Assembly: GCA_033032175.1 (NCBI GenBank)
Contig: CM065331.1
Coordinates: 8,494,370-8,558,369, forward strand
Direction of reading: 5' to 3'
Origin: Saturnia japonica
Lineage: Eukaryota; Arthropoda; Insecta; Lepidoptera; Saturniidae
Length of the DNA: 64,000 bases
Part shown: piece by piece, positions 34,701 through 45,938 of the stretch
How the letters are laid out: every line of letters starts with the position of its first letter
Numbering within the stretch: the stretch's first letter is position 1
Notes under the pieces: generated by a model
What the model saw: the letters and a program-made list of their open reading frames with translations, nothing else
Told to the model about the DNA's origin: nothing
The model's database searches: none
Translations under genes and position numbers: made by a program

Positions 34701-35765
34701 CACAGCGCTTGCGCATGAAGGCTTGACTTCCATCAAATCTCGCCTCTGCGAATATACCCGAAGAGCTGCAGTAGCGCGGCAATGGGTTTGCCACCCTGAA
34801 TGCATTGTTGTATGCGCAGAGTGCTGTACGCCCTCTGCGTGTAGTTAATCCATAGACTGCATGTGTAGAACGAGTAACAATACGCTGTAAACAGTGTAGC
34901 CTTCACGGTAGTCGAGCATTTAGCAAATCTGCGAGCCAATATATTACAGCAGACAGTCAACGGGTCAACGCCCTAAGTTTTTTTTTCAGACTGGTTATAC
35001 TGTTAGCCTTAAGGGCTCTAGAAACTAGAGCCTCTGACGGCTTTGACGATCGTGGCTTGGGGGGAGGCGGGGCGCTTAAAGCACTCAGCCACAAAAGCGT
35101 GGGTAACATGTGTAATAAATAAAGCGGGCAACATTGCTTGTCTTTGTGTTTTTATTTATAGTCTATTTACCAACGACCGGGTTTCCTGCATTACACACGA
35201 AGACAAACGCGTACGCTTTAAGTCTTTAAAACTAATGTCAATAATTGTAAACTTGTAATTAGAGTAATAAATTCTGTGTTACTCCTCATACTGCGTTTAG
35301 AATCACAACACTACAACATGCACGCAAGGGTGGCAAAGTGGCCGGGCATCGGCTTGGACTGTTCCCTCGATTGCAATGTGGATCGATCTGACTGATACCC
35401 TATCCGTAGAAAATTCGAGATAAAAAAAAACACATTATACATGTTCCCGCTTCCTAGGAGGAATGTCCCTGACAGAACTTATGTACCTGGGTAAACACCC
35501 TTACGTTCATGCTCAACGTCCAGGTTATCTTTTAAGTCATCGGAAACCCAATGGCCCAGATACTTGAAACCAGTGACTTGATTTAAGGGACATCCGCACA
35601 GTTTCAACTATGGTGGATTCGGGTAGGCTTATATTGTATCTGAGCCAATGGGCCTCCGCATACTTCTCACACGTCGTAAACAGCTTTATCATAGAGTTAA
35701 TCGATGTGCTCAGCAACACCATATCATCAGCATAATTAATATTGTTTACGCATATTCAGTCTACA
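34701..35765 (-). mobile_element. LINE relic interrupted by a jockey 3' end
   Basis: The outer LINE reads leftward. 35765-35506 encodes an RT segment with the catalytic box 'YADDMVLLSTSINSMIKLFTTCEKYA' (YADD about 35734-35723) and 'FKYLGHWVSDDLKDNLDVEHER'. 34977-34701 continues with 'NILARRFAKCSTTVKATLFTAYCYSFYTCSLW'. Between them lies the 3' UTR and tail of the jockey element of 8.3-9.4 kb. The flanks of the inner piece (34966-34977, 35494-35505) look like an eroded duplication of about 12 bp. The outer LINE's protein order across the gap fits one ancestral ORF. Confidence 0.6.
34978..35493 (-). mobile_element. Jockey LINE 3' UTR copy nested in another LINE
   Basis: Begins with a T run (34978-34986, its poly(A) tail) and shares 'tactgttagccttaagggc', 'ggcgcttaaagcactcagcc', 'gtggcaaagtggccgggc', 'aaaattcgaga' and 'acagaacttatgtacctg' with 8311-8710. 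About 35108-35320 is extra DNA not in the 8.3-kb copy. Confidence 0.6.
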
Positions 35766-36226
35766 TAACAACCTAGATAAGTGTTATGTTAATATATAGT
35801 GTCCTGTCTTATGAAAATTTCAGTATGGTGGCTCCCTTGTTAGAACTTTCTAGGGAGGTTTTGTGGCATCTCAGAATACATGATACATGTTATTATTTCC
35901 TATCCACTTCATTTGTGTACAACGTAGTAATATACCTATGTATTCTCAGCCCATAGCTGATACGATTCAGCTGACCCACAGTCGTTCTCACGAAAGGGCT
36001 AGACTCTAAGTCAGCATATTTAGATTAGTTAGAAGTAAGTTTCGTTTTTAAGACAGTTTAGAATCGACATCCAAACGGTACGGTTAATAAAATCTTAACC
36101 AAATTAATTTTAGTTTTACTTTTTACAAAAAGACTATCGCTCCCGAAGTTAACTACGTCGTCCAAGCTTTACTTATTGTGCAACATGCCACTTGCATTAC
36201 AAAATATAGGGCCAAACAACACAAAG
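35766..36226. other. Unassigned DNA with one repeat
   Basis: 35824-35865 ('tggtggctcccttgttagaac', 'ctagggag') recurs inverted at about 525-562. No gene recognised. Confidence 0.35.
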
Positions 36227-36745
36227 TCTATACAATTAATAAAATTGAAGTGTGTGTTTGTTATGGCAAAATAACTGTTTTTTACTAAATGCATAATATG
36301 AAAGTATATACGATACCTATAACAAAAAATTTATTATTAAAATTTTTGTCTGTCTCTCTGTCTGTTCGTGGTACCTAATTTTCAAAACAGTTGGACCGAT
36401 TTTGACGGAACTTTCGCTAGCAGATAGCTGATATTATGAGGAGTAACTTGGAATTTTTTTTTAATATAAAGAATCAAGGTTCCGTGCGAATAAAAAAAAT
36501 CATGGTGAATCAATTCGGCCGCTTAAATGACTTACACTGAGTAAACCATAAGATATATATCGATTTAATGTACTACATAATTGTAGACATTAAAAATCTA
36601 TAAAAAAGAGTATATTATATCTATCTTCTAAGGAACACCCACAGTAAGAATTTTTATCTTTAAAATAACCGGGAGCAAGATTCGCGAGCGTGTCCGGTTG
36701 ATGGCATTATGTAGTCCACGTGAACGAAGCCGCGGGCACAGCTAG
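36227..36745 (+). mobile_element. Non-autonomous Helitron, family B (519 bp)
   Basis: Starts TCTATACAATTAATAAAATT and ends 'cgtgaacgaagccgcgggcacagCTAG|T'. The last 30 bases can form a short GC stem around 'cgaag'. It has no gene and the same order of landmarks as 7205-7687 and 41211-41730. Confidence 0.75.
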
Positions 36746-36959
36746 TTATGAATAAAAAACAAAAATCACTACATGACAGTTTGAGATCCCGCCAAATCTC
36801 AGTCTGAAGTTGAGATACTCCTGGTTCGGCTCCCTTACGAACTCTCTACCAAGACTGTTAATTTTGTATAAATAAATATAATATGTATTATTACTTACTT
36901 ACTCGTTTTATCCTCGTAATGTAATAAAATATACCTACCAAATACGTTATTATTGAAAA
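36746..36959. other. Spacer, unassigned
   Basis: Nothing recognised. Confidence 0.3.
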
Positions 36960-37640
36960 CTAATATTAAGTCCTTATATATGAAATTGGTGTTTTGTTGA
37001 ACTTGGCCACTTTGATCTAAAATATTCTGCGTTTGGTTAGGAATTCCAAATTCAAATTTAGACTTGTGTATTTAAATGGGCTTCGAATTTTTCTGAAAAA
37101 AAAAAAATTTAATCCACTTGAAACAAATTGGAAAAGGAAAAAAGCTCGAGAAATGAATTGACTGAAACCCACCAACAAACACGTATTGAGTACTGCGTTA
37201 CACTACTCAACCGTCACAATAACGAGGGAATTTTGAATCATATTGTTACTTGTGACGAAAAATGGATCCTTTACGACAATGGGAAACGCTCATCACAGTG
37301 GTTGAACCCAGGAGAACCGGCCAAATCCTGTCCCAAGTGAAAGTCGTCTCAGAAAAAGGTACTGGTGAGCGTTTGGTGGACCAGTGCTGGTGTCATACTC
37401 TACAGCTTCCTAAGATCTGGACAGACGATAACGGCAGATCTGTATTGTCAACAATTGGAAATCATGATGGAAAAGCTAGCCGTTAAACAACCGACACTGG
37501 TCAATTTCTCTAGATCCCATACTTCACGACAGACGGTCATAATGTTATTAGTTATATTATATATAGTACAGATTAAACCTTTTTCATATGTAAATAAATC
37601 CGAACTCTCTACCTTCAAACAGACAAACACGTAGCGGCCA
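36960..37640 (+). pseudogene. mariner transposase fragment (internally deleted)
   Basis: The left end 'agtccttatatatgaaattgg' (36969-36989) matches the inverted ends of the mariner at 60727-62024. The coding part starts abruptly after an A run at about 37097: 'IHLKQIGKEKS', then 'RIEYCVTLLNRHNNEGILNH' and 'IVTCDEKWILYDNGKRSSQW' with the first catalytic Asp (CDEKW). After a frameshift: 'SVWWTSAGVILYSFLRSGQTITADLYCQQL'. It breaks off after 'LVNFSRSH', before the second and third Asp. Dead. Confidence 0.75.
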
Positions 37641-38260
37641 CGAAACCATAAACACTTTAATAACCATAAATTCCGGAATAATTAACCAGTTATTAAAGAC
37701 GGTGTGCTATTTTGGGACAGCTATTTGCTCGCTCCATTTGTACCGACATACGGTTTGAAGATAAATTTGACGTTATTTATGCCTCTTTAGCTAATTGGAC
37801 GCCAATTATATATGTCACGTTCTATGATATACGGACGGATGGTATGTTGATTTTTTTATATACGATGCGAATGTTGAGATGGATGTGCGGAGTGACAGGA
37901 ATGAATGGAACAAGGAATCAGTGCCTTTGTTTGAGGTAGTCTGAAAGTTGCACCGGTAACTGAAAAATTAAGAGTGGAAGACTATGCTGGTCTGAGGGAT
38001 CAGAGTCATGTGGCAAAAGAGACAATGGAGATGATAATACGAGCTTTTGTAGGCCAAGATCAGCTGGTGATGCAAATCTCCCTGTTTTGAGGACATTACA
38101 GTATGAATTCACTTTAACAACACTGACTACAGCCATACAGTGGAGGGATTCCCCGTAAAACATAAACGAAAAATGTTGCCAACTTGGGACAGCAAAATAA
38201 AAACGACGTATAATACAAGCTAGGGGTTCCCCGTAAAACATAAATTTTAAAACAAAAATT
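37641..38260 (+). pseudogene. RTE-like LINE relic with flanking unassigned DNA
   Basis: 37866-38060 holds 'MRMLRWMCGVTGMNGTRNQ' and, in another frame, 'GSLKVAPVTEKLRVEDYAGL', a tail shared with the relic at 2698-3010. Downstream, the phrase 'ttccccgtaaaacataaa' occurs twice (38149-38166, 38227-38244). The remainder is not recognised. Confidence 0.5.
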
Positions 38261-38439
38261 ATAGATGTTTAAATCCCCATAAAAGAAAATCGATTATTAT
38301 TGAGTAAACCCCAACATTAAAGAAAAACGCCACGGTGCATTTCCAATTGCTCAATTTAAATTCTATAGTTTACAGTGCTTTTTTTTTCCTATCTGTCAAG
38401 TATTATTTTTCAGTCGTTTTTCGTTATTTGCGTCTTATT
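38261..38439. other. Spacer, unassigned
   Basis: Nothing recognised. Confidence 0.3.
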
Positions 38440-38655
38440 TTAACAGACGTCAAAAAAGGTGGAGTTTCTCAATTTAAATGTATGTTTTTTTTATGGATGT
38501 TCAGTCGTAACTTTTTCCTTTTATGAACCGATAAGGATGATTCTCTTTTCGTTAGAAAGGGGATACATCAAGGGTGATCCAATTTTAATTTCTATGGCAT
38601 TGAAACCTCGACAGCAGAGAACTCTCCAAAATAATTGAAGTTAGTTTTTCGTTAA
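38440..38655 (+). repeat. Family E short interspersed repeat
   Basis: 'gacgtcaaaaaaggtgg', 'tatggatgttcagtcg', 'gatacatcaagggtg' and 'ccaaaataattgaag' match the other family E copies. Confidence 0.75.
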
Positions 38656-38679
38656 ACTAAATAAATTAATCTTACGCGC

Positions 38680-38924
38680 TTACTCTAATTTCTCTAGAAC
38701 TGCTCGTCAGACTTGATAATTATTATTTTTATTTTACAGCCAATATATTAAGGCAGGTTATAAGTTACATAGCTTCACGCTACTATCTTGAGGAGCGGAA
38801 CAATAAGCATGAACTTCAGGCAATCTAATAAGCTGTAGGCAAATAAGTGAAGTAAAAACAACGGTTGGACAAACGGGTGCGTTGGCAGCGCGGTAATTGA
38901 ACACGAGTGAAACCGTGGGGCACA
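38680..38924 (+). mobile_element. Family C repeat, ending at a Helitron A insertion
   Basis: 'ggttataagttacatagc', 'gaggagcggaacaataagc' and the end 'gtgaaaccgtggggcacaact' run straight into the TATATATTAATAC head of Helitron A. Helitron A may have landed in or at the CTAG end of this element. Confidence 0.5.
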
Positions 38925-39282
38925 ACTATATATTAATACTGAAGCAAAAGTTTTCGATACCTTTTTAAGCGTATTGCGTGCACGGAAGACTGTGAGATTT
39001 GGCATGCATAAAGTTTATATGGAGAAGGAGTGTAGAAAGCTAAGATATGCTATAATATCTGTTACTAATATATTCCATAAAATCAATTAATACTGCGAAC
39101 CCTTAACCGACTAATGTCGTTGAACTTAGACCCGCCAAAATAATGACATTGTCATTCAACGAAAAGTGACAGCAAGTGATGTAGATAATACTCATTGTTT
39201 ATGAATACTGTAAATGACAAACAGAAATAAATGTATGATCAAAAAGTCACTGGTCGAATTTCGACCTTAGGGTGATCGCTAG
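38925..39282 (+). mobile_element. Non-autonomous Helitron, family A
   Basis: Head 'ctatatattaatactgaagc', body 'aagcgtattgcgtgcacgg', hairpin ggtcgaatttcgacc at 39252-39266 and terminal CTAG at 39279-39282 followed by T. Confidence 0.75.
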
Positions 39283-40734
39283 TTACTATAATACCGACAC
39301 TCTAAATGCACGTAAATGGAACCCGATAACAGTAAGTGATGACGTACAACATGGCAGCGAGACCAAACTTATTTTAGTAAAGTATAAGTGAATAATTTGC
39401 TCTTTATTGTTATCTGTGAATTGATTCTTTCGTTATTTTAAAATATATAGATCTTTATTATTATCCACACTGTATAATATTCATATTATGTATGTCTTTT
39501 TGTTTATTTATTGCAACGAAGTTACTTTTATCGTGGTGTGGGAGCTAAACTGAAAAAGGTGGCCGATCCGATCGACAATAAAAAAAACACATACATGTAT
39601 AGGATATTCAAAACCATGACAGTCGTGGAATTGGATAAACTGTGTTATGACCAGACTTGTACGCACTGTTGTATGTACTACATTACGGGTGGTCGATAGT
39701 TCGAGTCTCGCTGATGTGGGATATTTTATATTATATACATTTTATTTTCAGTTTTTATAAAAATATAAGCAAATAATAATATTTTCAGTAGGTACATTAA
39801 ATTTGTCACAAAAAAGAGAAAAAGATAGACTTTTTTAAACTGCAAGTGCATACGCGCGCTCACAACCAGTGTAAATATAAAACAGGGCGATGATGTATTG
39901 TTGTTAGTAAATCTGTCAGTAAGGATCGTAAGTCACGGTAAGTGGGGTTCATGTCCCGGCGACGTCGGTTATGCGTTTTAAATAGAACCTAATAATAAAT
40001 TCAACGAGCAAGTAATTCTTGCCGGTTGCTCTAAAATCAAAATTTAAATTCCCATTTTTGTTAAAATATCAAATTTAGTTTAATAATGCAAACTCAATAT
40101 CCTCAGAAGTTACGAAAATCGCGTCGAGAGGACATGCGGTGTAAGAAACATTTCAAGAATAGGTATTTCTAAAATATATTTCTGTCGCGCTGTGCCCGAA
40201 ACCTAACTGAATAGAGTGCGAGAATGACAACTGCAGTTCGGACTGATTTATACCTAAGTAAAATTAACAAAATCATAGTTTCGTATTCCCCTGTTTCCTC
40301 CTCCAAAACTGAGCCGATTTTAATAAATTTTTTCAATAATAATATAAGAAAAACTTTGGCATGTCTATACGTTTTTCTTTTTGTAGTCGTCGAATTTGTT
40401 TGCTGGACGTCTGAACTTGACAGTAAAAAAGGGTAATTTTCGTCATTTTGAAAAGGCTCTTAGTTTTTATAATAATTAATTTATGAAAAAAATCGAAACA
40501 TAGGGACATGGTAGTGGGAGATATACATTTTACGGTATAAAAATATTTGCTCTAATACCATTATCCAGGGAGGAAAAATGGGAATACGTTTGTATGGGCA
40601 AAACACTGCCCGCGTTTCCTCTTACTTACAAAAATTACTTGCCTGTCGTTTAACAATGCGAGGATCAAAAATTACGAAAAATGTAACTTATTCTCAACAT
40701 TAGTATATACACTGTGGTATGATCACAAGCATAG
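39283..40734. other. Unassigned DNA
   Basis: No gene recognised. Short frames (39511-39699, 40224-40436) have no family features. 40285-40350 ('gagccgattttaataaattt') is a phrase of lepidopteran repeats. Confidence 0.3.
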
Positions 40735-41073
40735 AGTATGACAATCGACAGATAACATTAACATTGATTACTTTCTGTTTGACATTTGCAGTATGAACCT
40801 AAACAATGAATATTATATCACTTGCTGTCACTTTTCATCGAGTGACAATGTCAATATTTTAAGGGGTCTAAGTTCAATGGCACTGGTCAGGTTAGGATTC
40901 GCAGCATCATGTAATTTATTTAATTTAATATATTAGTAACAGATATTATAGATAAATTTTAGGTTTCCGCACTCCTTCTCCATATAAACTTTAAACATGC
41001 CAAATCTGACAGTCTTCCGTGCACGCAATACGCTTAAAAAGGGGTAGAAAGTTTTTGATTCACGTATTAATAT
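40735..41073 (-). mobile_element. Non-autonomous Helitron, family A
   Basis: Inverted copy with head 'tattaatacgtgaatcaaa' at the right (about 41073) and body matching 38925-39282. The terminal hairpin and CTAG at the left are eroded. Confidence 0.7.
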
Positions 41074-41210
41074 GTATAATGATGATGGTGATGGCTTCAG
41101 CATAAAAATAACGATTGCTGTTTTCAAAAACAAAAAAAAACAGCATGAAATAAGCCAGAACATAGCAAAACATTCAAATTGTTGTCTCAAAATTCTTCTT
41201 AATATTCTCT

Positions 41211-41730
41211 TCTATACAAATAATAAAATTGAAGTGTCTGTTTGTAATGTCAAAATAACAGTTATTGACTAAATGCCTATGAAAGTTAATACGATACCTA
41301 TAACAAAAAAACAATTTTGAAAATTTTTGTGTCTGTGTGTTTGTTCCGAATAATCTCTGAAACGGTTGGATCGATTTTGACTGGACTTACACTGGCAGAT
41401 AGCTGATGTTATAAGGAGTAACTAAGGCTACTTTTAATTTAGAAAAATAATTAGGGTTGCGCGCAAATAAAAAAAAAACTAGTCATGGTGAATCAATTCG
41501 GGCGCTTAAATGGCTTACGCTGAGTAAACCATAAGAGATATATCAAATTAATGTACCACATAATTGTAGCCATTAAAAAAGACCAACAAAAAAGACAGCG
41601 ATAGTATATGTCTATCTTCTAAGAAATACCCACAATAAGCATTTTTGTATTTAAAATAGCTGTGAGCGGAGGAACTAGATTCGCCCGGGCATTCTGTAGT
41701 CCACATGAGCGAAGCCACGGGCACAGCTAG
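41211..41730 (+). mobile_element. Non-autonomous Helitron, family B (520 bp)
   Basis: Starts TCTATACAAATAATAAAATT and ends 'gagcgaagccacgggcacagCTAG'. All family B landmarks are in order. It follows 140 bp after the inverted Helitron A copy. Confidence 0.75.
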
Positions 41731-42499
41731 TCCAAAATAAAAATAAATGAGAAAGTGTAAACAAATTGGACAATGCGCGTAGCGGGCGCGAGGCGGCGGC
41801 TTTTACTTATCGCTAGCCCATCCTACTAAACTACTGACGTAAATACCGCCGGCATAGTGTAGAAGTAGTTGTAAGATTACTTAATGTTAAATCACTTTAA
41901 ATAATTAATTATCTTCTTTGTTTACCGAATATGTAATCAAGAACGGAAGCTGTAGACAAAAACAAACATCAAACGTAAGAAAACAAACCTACCCTCGTGA
42001 ACTACATGTAAAACGAATCCAAACATTCTATTTAACATCGTACAAGGCATAATAATCATAATCGACTCAACAATGCGTATTATAACTCCGAACAATATAC
42101 AAACTACCTTCATAAACGAAACAAATTTACATTTACAATTCGGTAACCGTTAAAAAGAACGTACCGTTCGAATTTCGAACGCAACTTTAAAATTTGTAAC
42201 TGTCACCCGCACAACGTTACACGTGCGGTCGGTTCGCCTAAAACCGGATAGCCCCTATATAGTAGAGCGAGATAGGAAAGGGGTAATGCTAAGTTTGTCA
42301 TAGTTTTTCAAATGTGGAACGTAAATATTGTTCAGTGTAGTTTAAGCAGATCATGATCGGTCAACATCGAGAACGTTCGGCAAACACTGCGCGCTGATTG
42401 GTGATAATTTCGAAACTGTAGCGGGTTTTGTAGTTTCGTTTTTTATATTAACTCGCTATTAGGGATGCGAGTTATCGAATTTTGAGTAGTATATGTTTT
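41731..42499. other. Unassigned, locally GC-richer DNA
   Basis: 41780-41860 ('gcgcgtagcgggcgcgagg') and 42120-42300 are less AT-rich and free of known repeats. 42252-42262 has a TATA-like ctatatagtag. No coding region recognised; a promoter is possible but unsupported. Confidence 0.3.
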
Positions 42500-42728
42500 A
42501 ATTTTATGATTGAGGTCATAGGTTTAATTCCCAGGTTGAGCAAAGTGTTAATTGGTTTTTCTATGAAATTTTCAGTAGTATATTGAAGTTTTACTTTGTG
42601 CATGATCAATGGCAATAGGCTCGCCCCCTATTACATGGGATCTAAAAAACATGCGAACTGTGGGTGTACATTAGTACACCTCTGCCTAACCCTTCGGCGA
42701 TACAGGCGTGATAGTATGTTATGTTATA
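42500..42728 (+). mobile_element. SINE family 2
   Basis: 'ggtttaattcccaggttgagc' (decayed B box), 'tatgaaattttcagtagta', 'ggcaataggctcgccccct', 'acctctgcctaacccttcgg' and the end 'gtatgttatgtta'. Confidence 0.75.
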
Positions 42729-42734
42729 TTGAAG

Positions 42735-43041
42735 CAATTATAGCTAAGTGGTAGTGTGTACGGACACCGCGTCGATCGACGTGAGTTCGAATCCCGGCAA
42801 TGAGCCTGAACGCCCGGTGAAGGAAAACATCGTGATGAAACCATAACATGGTGGTAGGGTTTGTTACATTGACCGCCTGGATAGCTAAGACCCTCAAGTT
42901 CCACCAAGCACCTAAGGAAGCTATAGGAATGTTCCGGCTTCTGCACTTGAGAGCTCATCCTCTAGAATTAACATTTTATTATCTTGAGCCACTTAATGTG
43001 GGATGAGATTGCGGCCAAACGCTATACTTATACAGAATAAA
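42735..43041 (+). mobile_element. SINE family 1, full length
   Basis: tRNA-like head with A box 'tagctaagtggtagtg' and B box 'gagttcgaatcccgg', then 'cccggtgaaggaaaacatcg', 'accataacatggtggtaggg' and 'ttgagccacttaatgtggga', ending in 'cagaataaaa'. It sits directly behind a SINE 2 copy. Confidence 0.8.
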
Positions 43042-43094
43042 AAATTAAAGAGTATTTTGACTTTAATTTTAGTATTTATATACGAACACAATCT

Positions 43095-43310
43095 GATTTT
43101 AGTAGCTTATAACAGTTAAAAAGTTAGCTATCTTGCAGTGAAAGTCCCATCAAAATCGGGCCATCCGTTTTGGAGATTAGTCGGAACAAACAGACAGTCA
43201 GACAGACAATTTTTTAATTGTTTTTGTTTTAAGTACCGTATATACATTTACAAGCATTTAGTAAAAAGCCGTTATTTTGACATTACAAACAAACGCTTTA
43301 AATTTATTTA
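43095..43310 (-). mobile_element. Helitron family B, 5' part
   Basis: Read on the - strand: 'gaagcgtttgtttgtaatgtc'-type head at right, then 'taaatgc', 'gtctgactgtctg', 'cgattttgatgggactttcac'. The 3' half is missing. Confidence 0.5.
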
Positions 43311-44664
43311 CTTGTATAAATTTGGCAAACTATCCTGATACTATAATTTGTACAGAGGGACTGGGTTGGGAAAACCTTACACATAGTGAAGTGCTCGACA
43401 TAGTGAGTCGTTTTGCGCGTTGCATTTCAGGATCTGCCGATAGATTGTTGGTACTTGGTGGTCGCCGTTGTTTTATATTATACTGTGCTTACCGTCAGGT
43501 ACAGTGCAATCAATTTACTTTGCTACTATAAATAATAGTGACTTTTTTTACGTAGTACAAAAATTTGTTCATACCCTGAAAGCATTAGACAACCAAACAA
43601 AACCGCGGTACATAAATAGTCTAAACGTAATAAAACCGAACTACTTATAATTTATAAAAATTAATTAATAATAAACAAAACTTAATGATGAAAACTTAAT
43701 TCATATAAAATTTACATTCTACGATATAATATTATAATTATAATATAAAAATCTAATAAGAATCTAAATGGGATTCTGCTTGGGCACCTTTAATATGATA
43801 TCGTATGAAATGTATCGAAGTAGTGCATACCTTGGAGCGCTTCGTTGAGACCACACACGTCGCTGCCGTTGAATGCAGCCAAGCTAGGATAATATGGACA
43901 TGACTCGATACATTCGAAAAAAAAGAAAAGAAAAAATAATAAATGTATTATATAACAATCAAAATAATTTTTTTTAATACTGGTTTCGTGAGAACTCTCA
44001 TACAACAAAAAAGAAACCACAATTTTGTGCAACTATTGTTTTATGAGAGTTCTCACAAAAATAGAAATCGAACAGAAGCAGAAGAAAAGTAGAAGTTGAT
44101 AGTTTAAAATATATCGTTGCCGTAGAGGGGGAATTACATATACTTTAATAGAAATTAACTTTACTGCTTTGATACAAAGTCTACAGTACGATGCGTCTTT
44201 TAATTTTAATCACGCTTTGATATCTTAATTCGTCGCAAAATGTACTTTAAAATAAAACTGATAACTGTACCTAAATTTGTAACAGAACAGTTCTTCTAAT
44301 TCTAAAACTTGTTTTTAGACTTCTTCAAATAAATGAAAAGAGATGAGGTTTCAGTTACAGGCTCACAAGATAAATATTGAATTAGTATCTAACATATAAA
44401 ACACCGACAGAAAGTTTTATTGTACGTAAAAACTTGCTGACGCTTTTGTCGAAAGAAAATAACTAAATAAGTGTTCCACTCACAAATCTAATTTTCTTTA
44501 TTATTTAATTTCTCTCTACGGAAGCGATATACAAAATTATATTTCTATTTATAACGTGTGAAGGTATTTTTTATTCTTTTATATCTTTAGTCATCTCAAC
44601 CGATGTTACGTGATAATGTGGTCACAACACGTATACAAAACACATAAATTGGAGAATTTACTTA
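43311..44664. other. Unassigned DNA with two repeats
   Basis: 43425-43495 matches 23985-24045. A 15-bp inverted repeat flanks 43988-44056. No gene recognised; 43277-43531 shows no domain. Confidence 0.35.
43988..44056. repeat. Inverted repeat, 15-bp arms
   Basis: gtgagaactctcata at 43988-44002 and its exact reverse complement at 44042-44056, with a 39-bp loop. It could be a tiny MITE-like unit or a hairpin. Confidence 0.8.
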
Positions 44665-44872
44665 TTACTTCTATGCTCAAAGTCCTGGGTTCGATTACCA
44701 GGTCAAGCAAAGTGTTATTGGGATTTTTATGAAATTCGCAGTAGCAGCTCGGAGTTTGGCTTTGTGCCCGATTAATGGCAATAAGGTCGCCCCTCAGGGT
44801 CTATGTACATTAGTACACCTCTGCCTAACCTTCGGGGAATACAGGCATGATGGTATGTTATGTTATGTTAAT
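44665..44872 (+). mobile_element. SINE family 2 with B box
   Basis: 'ctgggttcgattaccagg' is a tRNA-type B box. The body matches 18485-18690 and the tail is 'tatgttatgttatgtta'. Confidence 0.75.
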
Positions 44873-45110
44873 TTTAACAAAGCTACTATGTATTCCTTTT
44901 AGGTTAAATTAAAAAAAAATTAAAACGGACTATCTTGTCTATAGTATTATAATGTTAGAAACCACCGCTGTAGTTCAGAAGCAATAAACGGGCGGGAATT
45001 AATAACAGCGGTCTGGATGTATGTATGTGTGTAACGAACGGTGATCGTTTACCAAGAATAATATGCTCTAGTATTTATTTAAACCTTTCTGCTTACCTTT
45101 AAATATATTA
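44873..45110. other. Unassigned DNA
   Basis: Nothing recognised. Confidence 0.3.
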
Positions 45111-45599
45111 TAATAACAACCCGCCCCAGCTTCGCATGGGTAGCAGAGTAATATATAGGTATAACTCTATTGGTTCACGCAGCGCATGCCAGTAAAGCTC
45201 CCAGTCAGCATGATTTTTTCCGACATCTTCAACATCAAGTACCAACTTGAGGCATTGGAGGCAATCGAGAGGCGTGCGAAAAAACTCATTCGCTAGTTGA
45301 GGCAAGGCTGCAGAGCCTTAAACATCGGAGTAAAGTTGCCAGTTTATCGGTTTTTTACCGTTTACATTTCGACGAGTGTGCGTTAGAATTGCACAACTTA
45401 ATTCCCCCATCCCCTGTTCCACCATAGGACGACAAGAGACACGGCGAAGCGTCATCGATTTATGGTAGATATTCCACCAGTGCGCACAAAGCGTTTTGCT
45501 AGCACATTTATAATACACACTGCTAAAGAGTAAAACACTTTTCCGGGTTGTGTATTTCCCGATAATTATAACCTGGGTATCTTCAAGTCTCGAGTGTAT
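45111..45599 (+). pseudogene. LINE ORF2 relic, left part
   Basis: Broken + frames: 'FNIKYQLEALEAIERRAKKLIR', 'RALNIGVKLPVYRFF', 'AKRHRFMVDIPPVRTKRFASTFIIHTAKE', 'NLGIFKSRV'. It continues after the inserted jockey piece at 45939 with 'LGKRAPSQTKLSLTIRRG'. Same family as 15340-15750. The - frames at 45108-45305 and 45318-45518 are antisense shadows. Confidence 0.7.
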
Positions 45600-45610
45600 A
45601 GGTACCTTCT

Positions 45611-45927
45611 ACGCTAGTTAGTGTATACCATATTTCAGATCACTAAATACCTATATACATGTTCCTTCCTTTCTTCCAGGAGGCGGGATCATGTATATAT
45701 GTATAATATGTTAGTTTAGCTCGAATTTTACGGATAGGAAATTAGTCAGATCGCGACCTCTTTGCAATCGCGTCAACAGCCCAAGCCGAGGTCTGGCCAC
45801 TTTGGCCCCCTTGCGCGGCTGAGTGCCTTAAGCGCTCGCCCCCAAGCCCGGTAGAGCTGTAAAAGCCATCAGCGGCTCGTTTTAGGATAAGGCCCCTCAG
45901 GCGAACAGTAAGGTCAGATCGGAAAAA
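45611..45927 (+). mobile_element. Jockey 3' UTR insertion with 11-bp duplication
   Basis: 317 bp matching the 3' UTR of the 8.3-kb jockey element in sense ('ctcgaattttacggatagg', 'gcggctgagtgccttaagcg', 'cccggtagagctgtaaaagcc') and ending in a short A run (45923-45928). A perfect duplication aggtaccttct flanks it (45600-45610, 45928-45938). The target is another LINE's ORF. Confidence 0.8.
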
Positions 45928-45938
45928 AGGTACCTTCT

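Noticed and set aside
39640..39725. tRNA-like 'gatagttcgagtctcgc'
   Set aside because: Only a B-box-like string; no A box or acceptor stem found.
45108..45518. Two - strand frames
   Set aside because: Antisense of a + strand LINE relic that shows recognisable LINE text.
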